A stretch of DNA of 10,929 nucleotides from the NCBI GenBank assembly GCA_023659785.1, contig JAGXOR010000036.1, positions 1 through 10,929 of the forward strand, written 5' to 3'. Below the pieces are notes generated by a model. It saw only the letters and a program-made list of their open reading frames with translations. It had not been told where the DNA came from and did no database searches. Origin of the DNA: Methanomicrobia archaeon LH_S13 (GTDB lineage Archaea > Halobacteriota > Syntropharchaeia > Alkanophagales > Methanospirareceae). Numbering within the stretch: position 1 is the first letter of the stretch; every line of letters begins with the position of its first letter. Shown here in pieces: positions 5,252 through 10,929 of the stretch. The position numbers and the translations under genes were made by a program.

Positions 5252-5745
5252 TATGGATCTTCGATTCCTCTCCTTTGATATATCTGAATAAAGAGGGATT
5301 AAATTGGATTTTCGAGCAGTTAAGGGGAGAGAAAATTATTCCTACACAAGTCTATGAGCAAGTTGTAACACGGGGGAAGATCAGGGGAGATGCCGATGCT
5401 TTAGTTTCAGAGGAATTGGTAAAGAAAGGAGTTATTAAGGTTGTAACCATAAAGAATGACTTCAAGGAGCTGTTAAAAAGTCTCAAGGAAGAGCTTCATG
5501 AAGGCGAACTGGAAGTGCTTGCTTTAGCAAAAGTTAAAGGAGGCGTAGCTGTTCTGGATGAAAGCATAGCCAGAGAAGTGGGAAAGGTTTTCAAAATAGA
5601 AGTTCATGGCACGCTATTTATGATATTCTTGATGGTTAAGAAGGGGAAAATGAGAAAAGAGGAAGCGAGGGATAAAGTGGATTTGATGATTAGAAATGGA
5701 TTCAGGCTCGGTCATGAAGAATACCTGGAATTTTTGAACTTTTGA
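5248..5745 (+). CDS. DUF3368 PIN-domain toxin (predicted ribonuclease), intact
   Basis: 165 codons, a normal length for the family. PIN-domain nucleases use clustered acids and Mg2+ to cut RNA. Visible: Asp6 in WIFDSSPLIYL, Glu37 in IPTQVYEQVV, the DUF3368 hallmark LHEGELEVLALA (Glu85, Glu87) and LDESIAR (Asp104). A C-terminal extension (KKGKMRKEEARDKVDLMIRN, then GFRLGHEEYLEFL) matches the family's DUF3368 tail. Expression is coupled to the antitoxin through the ATGA overlap. A transposon right end lies within about 15-20 bases after its stop. RNA target unknown. It is the only toxin in the island with its full active site. Confidence 0.88.
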   Translation: MIWIFDSSPLIYLNKEGLNWIFEQLRGEKIIPTQVYEQVVTRGKIRGDADALVSEELVKKGVIKVVTIKNDFKELLKSLKEELHEGELEVLALAKVKGGVAVLDESIAREVGKVFKIEVHGTLFMIFLMVKKGKMRKEEARDKVDLMIRNGFRLGHEEYLEFLNF

Positions 5746-5758
5746 ACTTGCTCGAGAA

Positions 5759-5847
5759 TGTCTGAAAAGGAAGTAACTGATAGTTACCACTTATATAGAA
5801 AATTATTCCCTCCTAACCAAAAGGAATATCTAAGTGGTTTTCAGACA
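5759..5847 (-). other. IS605-type right end / possible omega-RNA region with nested palindromes
   Basis: Nested inverted repeats lie at the 3' end of the tnpB relic. TGTCTGAAAA (5759-5768) pairs with TTTTCAGACA (5838-5847), CCACTTATATA (5787-5797) with TATCTAAGTGG (5827-5837), and GTAACTGATAGTTAC (5773-5787) is a small hairpin by itself. IS200/IS605 elements carry sub-terminal hairpins at this place, and the guide RNA of TnpB (omega-RNA) is transcribed from the tnpB 3' end across the right end. The structure is seen; the RNA role is inference. With tnpB broken, any RNA here would be a relic or be used by a related TnpB elsewhere. Confidence 0.5.
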
Positions 5848-6396
5848 GGGGACCATATACTCCCTGAGTGATAAAGTGGTCTCGTACGTTGCATGCGGCA
5901 TTATGGTCAGCATCGTCCTTATTACCGCATACAGGACATACGAATCGTTCATCCCTTCTTATCCCTTTGTTCCCGCATTTATTACAGGCTTTACTCGTTC
6001 CTCTTGGATTCACCCCCGCGATTTGAACACGGTTCTCTTCACAGAGCATTCCCAATTTGGTCAGAGCACGATGGTAAGCCCAGTGCGATAGCAATCGATT
6101 AGCATAACTACTGAATCTCTTACCCTTCTTCGCTTTTCTTCCCTTCCCTTTCATTTCTTCACGTTCTTTAAATTCTCAATGACAAGGGTTTTGATATTGC
6201 TAAAGTCAATCTTCTTCAGTTCTTTATTTATAAGTTCAGAGATAAACAAATGACTTTTTTTTCGTTTATACACATCTCTTATCTCTCCCTTTAATTCCTT
6301 ACCTGCTATTTGACCATCGCTCAGAACGGCTAACTTACGAAAGCCTAAGTCCAGCCCTACAACTTCTCCTTCTTCCTTCGCGGGTTCTCTGTCCTT
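5813..6396 (-). pseudogene. tnpB: TnpB (IS605/IS1341 RNA-guided nuclease), 5'-truncated and frameshifted
   Basis: Two frames together give the catalytic half of TnpB. Frame 1 (6396-6151) reads VVGLDLGFRKLAVLSDG, with the RuvC-I Asp, and KTLVIENLKNV, with the RuvC-II Glu, then stops at a TGA. Frame 2 opens at an overlapping ATGA (6154) and continues RFSSYANRLLSHWAYHRA, NPRGTSKACNKCGNKG, a second CPVCG pair of the zinc ribbon, and DADHNAACNV with the RuvC-III Asp. All active-site acids and four zinc cysteines are present, so the break is a single-base shift. Upstream of 6396 are TAG and TAA stops, and the roughly 180-residue N-terminal RNA-binding part is missing. Fragment only; inactive as it stands. 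Confidence 0.88.
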
Positions 6397-6594
6397 CTAA
6401 AAGAAGACGTCTGTGTATTAATAATCCTCTGCAAGAAGAGAAGGTATGTTTCTATCAAAGAAGCAATCGCTTCCCCAAAGAGGGTCAGATCCTTCGCCCT
6501 TCCCACATAAAGTGCCCTTTTGACATTATACGCTTATCGTAGCAGCTACCTTTTTCAAGATAGAATCACGAAGAATTGAATGTCCTTTCTCCCT

Positions 6595-7890
6595 TTATCT
6601 CGCATCCCTGCTTCCCTGCCTCACCGGCATGCAAATGTTCAAGAGCCCACCGAGCAAAACGGCAATCACTATTGGATAGAACACCGCGGAAATACCAAAT
6701 TTGTCACTTACCAAACCAAGGATTACGCAAGAAATAGACCTGAAGCTGAATCCTGCGAACATAAGCAATCCAAACGCTATTCCCACTCTTGATGGCTCTA
6801 TTTCTTTGCTTATCTTAGTTATTATAGCGGGAAGAATGGTTGGTAAAATCAATCCCGCAAGTGCTAACGCTAAAATAGCCCATGATAGAGGGAGGGATGG
6901 AACAGCAAAAAATAAAGGTGCGGTGAGGAAAAACCCATAAGACATTACCTTTCGCTCTCCTACGAGGTCAGAAAAATGTCCACCAACAAATTTACCTATC
7001 GCTCCGCCCGCTGTAAACACACACGTCATCATTACTGCAAGGTCAGGACCCAGCCCTCCTTCGTTAAGAAAGATAGGGATGAAAGTCAATGAACCGCCGA
7101 TAACGAAGCCAAATAGCCCTTCTGTCATGTATGTCCTCCTTAACGACCTTGTGCTTAGAATTTGACGAAGAAAAACTTTTATTTTCATGTCCTTGTCCTT
7201 ATCCTCTGCATCTGCATCTGCATCAGCATTAGCACTGGTGTTGGCATCGGGGAAAAATTTTTCCCTTTTCTCCTTACTCCACCATCCTTCTCGTTTCTTC
7301 ATCATCCTGAGGAGTAAAAAAGCGAAAAGAAGGGTTGGAAATGCCCAGAATAAGTAGACGAAATGCCACCCGAAGTAAAAACATATAGACCCCGCTATTA
7401 GTGGCGCTATGGCAATTCCTATGCTTGCCCCTGTCTCATGCACTCCATAAGCTTTTCCTCGTCTGACCTTGAAGGTATTTGCAATATAGGACAAAGCAGA
7501 AGGGTGATAGAAACTGAGAAAAAAGCCCATGGCGATAAAAATTAAGATAAGTGATAAAAAGTCATGAGAGAGCAGTAGAAGAGCAGACAGAATAGCAGTG
7601 GAGAAGAAACCCAGAGTTATCAGTTTTATCCCATCATATCTATCTGATAGCATACCCAATGGTATACTTCCCAACCCAATAGCAGCCGAGAATGCAAAAG
7701 AAAGTATGCCTACTCCGGTATTAGTTAATTGAAATTGTTCCTTTACTAAAGGTGATAGTGCGGGAAGTGTCGTAGATAAGATATGCATTAAACCATGCAA
7801 TGCAATAAAAGGCGTAAGTATAAGTATACCTATACCTATTGGCTGCGTGTTCTTTCCTGTTTCCATTTTATTTTCGTATGTATATAGCAT
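6595..7890 (-). CDS. MFS transporter resembling the fosmidomycin-resistance (Fsr) branch
   Basis: 431 codons from ATG 7890; METGKN at 7866 is an equally plausible start and leaves more room for the opposite promoter. About 12 hydrophobic helices in two halves. MFS motif A is seen twice: LGMLSDRYDG (residues 78-87) after helix 2, and GGHFSDLVGERK in the second half. The segment FYHPSALSYIANTFKVRRGK, then YGVHETGASIGIAIAP, is like the Fsr-type helix 4-5 region. The central cytoplasmic loop has an odd low-complexity stretch (NADADADAEDKDKDM, about residues 221-235) encoded by hexamer repeats. Substrate unknown; it probably exports or imports a small metabolite or drug. Divergently placed from the HPS-RraA gene with about 30 bases between, so co-regulation is possible. 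Confidence 0.85.
   Translation of the reverse strand: MLYTYENKMETGKNTQPIGIGILILTPFIALHGLMHILSTTLPALSPLVKEQFQLTNTGVGILSFAFSAAIGLGSIPLGMLSDRYDGIKLITLGFFSTAILSALLLLSHDFLSLILIFIAMGFFLSFYHPSALSYIANTFKVRRGKAYGVHETGASIGIAIAPLIAGSICFYFGWHFVYLFWAFPTLLFAFLLLRMMKKREGWWSKEKREKFFPDANTSANADADADAEDKDKDMKIKVFLRQILSTRSLRRTYMTEGLFGFVIGGSLTFIPIFLNEGGLGPDLAVMMTCVFTAGGAIGKFVGGHFSDLVGERKVMSYGFFLTAPLFFAVPSLPLSWAILALALAGLILPTILPAIITKISKEIEPSRVGIAFGLLMFAGFSFRSISCVILGLVSDKFGISAVFYPIVIAVLLGGLLNICMPVRQGSRDAR
7208..7231. repeat. Hexamer repeat (GCATCT/GCATCA/GCATTA) inside the MFS gene
   Basis: Four tandem six-base units encode alternating Ala-Asp/Asn in the central loop of the transporter. Being in multiples of three bases, expansion or contraction keeps the frame. 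Neighbouring bases (GTCCTT GTCCTT ATCCTC) continue the pattern as Lys-Asp repeats. Confidence 0.7.
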
Positions 7891-7920
7891 CTATTGAAGG
7901 ACACGCACACATTTAATATT
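7879..7920 (+). promoter_or_regulatory. Likely promoter of the HPS-RraA gene
   Basis: TGTATATAG at 7879-7887 is a TATA-like element about 35-40 bases before the ATG at 7921, which would place transcription start near 7910. It overlaps the extreme 5' end of the divergent MFS gene if that gene starts at 7890, but not if it starts at 7866. No Shine-Dalgarno is visible before the ATG. Confidence 0.4.
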
Positions 7921-9231
7921 ATGAAGAAAAAGAAGGGGAGAAAAATACTGCAAGTTGCTCTTGATGTGCTCGAGTTGGAAAGAGCGATAGGAATAGGTAA
8001 AGAGAGTGTAGAAGGTGGAGCTGACTGGTTAGAGGCTGGAACACCATTAATAAAAAGTGAAGGGATGAATGCTATAAGGACGCTGAAAGATGCTTTTCCT
8101 GCTGTGAAAATAGTTGCTGATATGAAAACAATGGACACGGGTGCGATAGAAGTGGAGATGGCGGCGAAATCAGGGGCTTCAGTGGTTTCTATACTTGTAG
8201 TTGCTGATAATGCCGTGATAGAAGAGGCGATAAAATCTGCTCGTAAATACGGTGTAGCGATTATGGCGGATATAATGAACGCAGAAGACCCGGTGAGAAG
8301 AGCGAAGGAACTAAAAGAGCTGGGTGTGGATTACGTCTGTGTGCACGTGGGAATAGACCAGCAGATGCGAGGTATGGATACGTTAAGCCTTTTGGAAAAA
8401 GTCTCTTCGGAGATAAATACACCATTAGCAGTTGCAGGTGGCGTGGATGAGGAAATGGCATCAGAAGCGGTGAGTTTGGGTGCTGACGTTATTATTGTGG
8501 GCGGGAACATAATCAGGTCTGCGAAGGTAAAAGAATCAACAATAAAGCTAAGAAAAAGCATGGATTCGGGAATAGCGGGAAAAGAAGGGAGAAGAAGGAT
8601 GGAGAAGACGTTGGATGAACAGATTTTCGAGTTGTTCATGCACGTGTCCACACCGAACATATCGGATGCAATGCATCGTAAAGGAGTAATGCGAGGTATA
8701 AAACCGTTGTTCGAGGATATAAAGCTCGTAGGCAAGGCAGTAACCGTGCAGACGTTTGAGGGCGACTGGGCGAAATCGGTAGAAGCAATAGATGTTGCAA
8801 AGGAAGGAGATGTGTTAGTAGTTTATGCGGGCTCGAAGGATGTTGCAACATGGGGGGAGCTCGCATCATGGAGTTGTAAGCAGAAAGGAATTGCAGGCGT
8901 GGTTATAGACGGTGCGGTGCGGGACGTGGAGGAAATAAGGCGATTGAAATTCCCTGTTTTTGCTAAATACGAGGTGCCTAATGCAGGTGAGCCAAAAGGC
9001 TTCGGAGAACTAAATGCCGAGATAAAGTGCGGTGGGCAAGAAGTGAAACCTGGAGATTGGATAATAGGCGATGACAACGGTGTTGTGGTCGTCTCAAAGG
9101 AGAGCGCGTATGAAATAGCAAGACGTGCAAAGGAAGTGTGGAAAAGCGAGGAACGAATAAGGGAAGAGATAAAAAAGGGGAAGACGCTTTCTCAGGTGTT
9201 GGATGTGTATAAGTGGGAGAAGAAGAGATAG
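7921..9231 (+). CDS. Bifunctional 3-hexulose-6-phosphate synthase / RraA-like fusion
   Basis: 436 codons from ATG 7921; an in-frame TTG at 7894 would add nine poor-looking residues. Residues 5-212 are the HPS TIM barrel of the OMP-decarboxylase superfamily: VALDVLELERAI, the catalytic VADMKTMDTG (Asp67, Lys69, Asp72), and phosphate-binding AVAGGVD and IIVGGNI. HPS joins formaldehyde and ribulose 5-phosphate or runs in reverse; in many archaea the reverse reaction supplies ribulose 5-phosphate for nucleotides. Residues 230-436 are an RraA/HMG-aldolase-like domain: STPNISDAMHRKG, WGELASWSCKQKGIAGVVID, GAVRD (Arg334-Asp335) and GDWIIGDDNGVVVV. The fusion is known in methanogen-type archaea; the role of the second domain is unsettled (regulator or aldolase/decarboxylase). 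Cytoplasmic, intact, full length. Confidence 0.93.
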   Translation: MKKKKGRKILQVALDVLELERAIGIGKESVEGGADWLEAGTPLIKSEGMNAIRTLKDAFPAVKIVADMKTMDTGAIEVEMAAKSGASVVSILVVADNAVIEEAIKSARKYGVAIMADIMNAEDPVRRAKELKELGVDYVCVHVGIDQQMRGMDTLSLLEKVSSEINTPLAVAGGVDEEMASEAVSLGADVIIVGGNIIRSAKVKESTIKLRKSMDSGIAGKEGRRRMEKTLDEQIFELFMHVSTPNISDAMHRKGVMRGIKPLFEDIKLVGKAVTVQTFEGDWAKSVEAIDVAKEGDVLVVYAGSKDVATWGELASWSCKQKGIAGVVIDGAVRDVEEIRRLKFPVFAKYEVPNAGEPKGFGELNAEIKCGGQEVKPGDWIIGDDNGVVVVSKESAYEIARRAKEVWKSEERIREEIKKGKTLSQVLDVYKWEKKR

Positions 9232-9237
9232 AGTGAA

Positions 9238-9450
9238 CTACCCCCAGCTATCGCAAGGCAAGGGGCTTCCTACTTCAACGATAGAACTTGCGGAAATTGG
9301 TATCAACTCCCGTAGCGGTTCCACATCAGAAGGCACAAAGGGCAATCTCTGCCCCGCCGCCATACCTCGCTCCAATATATTCAGCGAGGCGTTATAATCC
9401 CTATCCAGTTCTGTACCATATTTGTATTCCTTGCTTGTACCTCGTGGATT
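9238..9450 (-). pseudogene. tnpB: Second tnpB relic: C-terminus with the zinc ribbon deleted
   Basis: NPRGTSKE, the usual lead into the TnpB zinc ribbon, is followed by only YKYGTE before LDRDYNASLNILERG, which has the RuvC-III Asp. The four-cysteine ribbon that normally lies between is gone. The tail (GQRLPFVPSDVEPLRELIPI, then SASSIVEVGSP) is the ordinary end of euryarchaeal IS1341-type TnpB. Nothing N-terminal to NPRG is TnpB-like. It belongs to a different TnpB subgroup from 5813-6396, because the tails differ. Its end lies 6 bases past the HPS-RraA stop in convergent orientation. Confidence 0.8.
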
Positions 9451-9607
9451 TATTGGTGGTGGTGTGTGGTAGAAAAGATTTATCTGCTCTCTATACACCC
9501 CTACCATATCACCAAATCGGGAGCCAATTCATCCCCCTACCTTTCGGAAGGGCACTTCTTGGCTCATAAGTTAAACCGTGCAGGCAATACCATGAGGTAG
9601 AACCATC
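9451..9607. other. Gene-free stretch between two pseudogenes
   Basis: I can support no gene here. The minus strand gives a short piece, MRWFYLMVLPARF, around 9575-9610 that may be the last part of the C25 pseudogene in yet another frame, and then unrelated sequence up to the tnpB relic. GAGGTAGA occurs twice (about 9594 and 9630), possibly a small duplication. Confidence 0.35.
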
Positions 9608-10223
9608 TCATCTCTCTTTTTTGTCTTCTGAGGTAGACCTGATCAGGTTATAGCCCGCATTCGAAGCAGTAAAATTATAATCAAAGGTATTGTCCACCAT
9701 GCTATTTTCTATTCTATTCAGCACCACTTCCCCGTAAGGGTTCATGTCTACTTTGTCAAATTCGCTTTATCAAATCTTGAACCAATCATAGCTGACATTT
9801 CCGTCCCAATTCTCAATTTTTTCTACTATGTGCTCAGCCTCCGCCGAACAGTTTACCGGCAGCCTTCCCACCATGAGGTTTGGAAATAAGTCGTAGTCTG
9901 GTATTGACGACATCGGTTGAAATACCTTTGTTATCGTGGAAGTTTTTAAGGCGGTTTGCTTGCTCGAAAAGTTCTGGCGGTGTTATAATAACGTTTTCAC
10001 TTTCGCTATAATACGTCGTATGAACTTCAGCATCTGTTATCAATATCGCTTTCTTCTTCGCGGGTATATATTGGATAGGATAAATTCTAACATAGACAAA
10101 GGTAAATTCATTATCGCACCCAACATAGTATGAGACCGCTTTTCCTGGGAAATATGTGCTGAGTGAATACACCTTTTCATCTGGTATGTATCCTGGTACT
10201 CTTCCTTCTCTAACTTTTGATGT
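9608..10223 (-). pseudogene. C25-type (gingipain-like) secreted cysteine peptidase, broken in three frames
   Basis: Frame 1 (10223-9834) reads REGRVPGYIPDEKVYSLSTY, VYVRIYPIQYIPA and VIITPPELFEQANRLKNFHD, then NKGISTDVV. The last is the characteristic entry into the C25 catalytic domain. After a deletion the homology resumes in frame 2 (9898-9770) as DYDLFPNLMVGRLPVNCSAE, AEHIVEKIENW, another C25 motif, ending at TGA. Frame 3 (9751-9608) gives MNPYGEVVLNRIENSMVDN, FTASNAGYNLI. The catalytic His and Cys segments, which should follow GRLPV, are missing. No start codon or signal peptide remains, so the 5' part is lost too. Archaeal C25 peptidases are secreted and sometimes carry sorting tails, which fits the archaeosortase upstream, but no tail survives. 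It lies 7 bases after the DUF447 stop. Confidence 0.75.
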
Positions 10224-10229
10224 TCAATA

Positions 10230-10862
10230 TCATCCTATATAAATGCGTTCATGCAGAATTTTCAAAGCCTCTTTCTCTCTATGTCCGCCGCATTTTTCGA
10301 CAATATCGGCATAAAGTTTCATTATTTTTTCCATATCCTCCTTTTCACGCTTATCCTCTGCCATAGCATATCTTGTTGCGAGAATAGCAGCTTCTATCAC
10401 TGCATTAAGCCCCCGTTTTATCGCTTTTACCTCTTTTTGGTTTATTTTTACTGCGATGGGCGTCAGTTGAAAAAAGGAAGATTCAACACTTTTCTCGATG
10501 AAAGCACTCTTGAATAGTATCCAAGAATTCGCTTCGTTTAGCACGGGAAAGCCGGAGAAAAGCGACAAATGAGTTTCGTTTAGATTCTCAAACGCTGCTT
10601 TTACAAATAAAACTGCGTCATCTGACACATTCGCCGCTAATTTGTTCGTTTCCATCACGTTAGAAAGCGTTTTTGTACCCTCGTATAGCTTCACAAAATG
10701 TTTGTTTTCGTCGTTGGTTGTCGTTATTATTCCAATAGGGGCAGCATTAAGCTCTCCAGCCCCTGACTTCGTAGTAACTATTACTTCTGAGATGCCTTCG
10801 TCTATTCCTGCTTCTTTTATGTACATTGTTGTGAAGCCTTCCATCATTAAAATAATGAGCAT
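10230..10862 (-). CDS. DUF447-family protein (flavin-reductase-like split-barrel fold)
   Basis: 210 codons from the ATG at 10862, though the real start is more likely the ATG at 10844 (MEGFTTMYIKEAGI) or 10826, as the first residues look non-homologous. The frame stays open upstream to about 10913. The N-terminal half has the DUF447 signature: EVIVTTKSGAGELNAAPIGI, then VKLYEGTKTLSNVMET and AANVSDDAVLFVKAAF, similar to the FMN-binding split beta-barrel. The C-terminal half is helical (KAIKRGLNAVIEAAILATRY, then EKIMKLYADIVEKCGG), the second DUF447 region. The family is common in methanogen-type archaea and in organisms using tetrahydromethanopterin C1 chemistry, but its reaction is not established to my knowledge. 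Apparently intact and cytoplasmic. Nothing can be supported in 10863-10929. Confidence 0.85.
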   Translation of the reverse strand: MLIILMMEGFTTMYIKEAGIDEGISEVIVTTKSGAGELNAAPIGIITTTNDENKHFVKLYEGTKTLSNVMETNKLAANVSDDAVLFVKAAFENLNETHLSLFSGFPVLNEANSWILFKSAFIEKSVESSFFQLTPIAVKINQKEVKAIKRGLNAVIEAAILATRYAMAEDKREKEDMEKIMKLYADIVEKCGGHREKEALKILHERIYIG

Positions 10863-10929
10863 CCGCCTTGTAGGCTCACCCCTCTCTTCGAGAAGGTCAT
10901 CCCTACTTTTAGCCCCTCATCTCGGCATC

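Larger units (their letters stand above)
4601..5338 (+). repeat. Duplicated TA segment, copy B
   Basis: About 738 bp matching 2838-3573 almost base for base, offset 1763-1765. This copy continues into a complete DUF3368 toxin, so it is the likelier original for the right-hand side. It starts right after the damaged VapC (stop at 4559-4561) with a 40-base spacer. The left side begins CGTTTGC(A/G) then AAACTTTTTTGCAAGC in both copies. Confidence 0.92.

Noticed and set aside
5834..6102. Plus-strand frames opposite the tnpB relic
   Set aside because: Antisense of recognisable TnpB motifs; no family features of their own.
8261..9077. Several minus-strand frames within HPS-RraA
   Set aside because: Pro/Ser/Leu-rich antisense shadows of a strongly supported gene.
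1..10929. CRISPR array, tRNA or rRNA genes
   Set aside because: No regularly spaced repeats and no tRNA- or rRNA-like sequence were seen; the only long repeat is the two-copy TA segment.
10863..10929. Upstream extension of DUF447 or end of a preceding gene
   Set aside because: Frames are open for only about 17-25 codons with no recognisable motif; too short to call.

Overview
The window looks archaeal, most likely from a methanogen- or ANME-like euryarchaeote, probably an environmental genome. The indicators are an archaeosortase next to a DUF1616 protein, a 3-hexulose-6-phosphate synthase fused to an RraA-like domain, a DUF447 protein, a C25-type peptidase relic, TATA-box promoters with GGTGAT or GAGG ribosome sites, and a dense set of PIN-domain toxin-antitoxin (TA) genes. 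The lineage is inferred from gene content only and cannot be fixed here.

Positions 1-2418 form a cell-surface block. A broken lamin-tail-domain secreted protein lies on the minus strand. A plus-strand cluster follows: archaeosortase (catalytic Cys, Arg and His all present, but the N-terminus is frameshifted), an unrecognised two-helix membrane protein, and a short DUF1616 protein. The three lie 1-16 bases apart and are probably one operon. Archaeosortases remove C-terminal sorting signals from secreted proteins and pass them to a lipid or glycan anchor; the two small proteins are plausible partners.

Positions 2475-5745 are a TA island. It holds five antitoxin starts (AbrB-like, UPF0175, DUF104, AbrB-like, UPF0175), but only the last is followed by an intact toxin (DUF3368 PIN nuclease). 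The other four toxins are truncated, fused by deletion to their antitoxin, or frameshifted. A segment of about 737 bp (2838-3573 and 4601-5338) is duplicated almost perfectly. It carries an A/T-rich stem-loop, a 46-codon ORF, a promoter, the UPF0175 antitoxin and the start of its toxin.

Positions 5759-6396 are a decayed IS605-type tnpB with palindromic right-end sequence, placed just past the intact toxin. Next come a minus-strand MFS transporter (6595-7890) and, divergent from it across about 30 bp, the intact HPS-RraA fusion (7921-9231). Archaea use HPS to make ribulose 5-phosphate or to handle formaldehyde. A second tnpB relic abuts its stop codon. Positions 9608-10223 are a C25-type (gingipain-like) peptidase pseudogene in three frames, and 10230-10862 is an intact DUF447 protein.

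The overall pattern is contrast. Metabolic and transport genes and the antitoxins are open, while surface proteins, transposases and toxins are broken. Real decay is the simplest reading, but single-base errors in an environmental assembly could explain some of the lesions, especially the archaeosortase.
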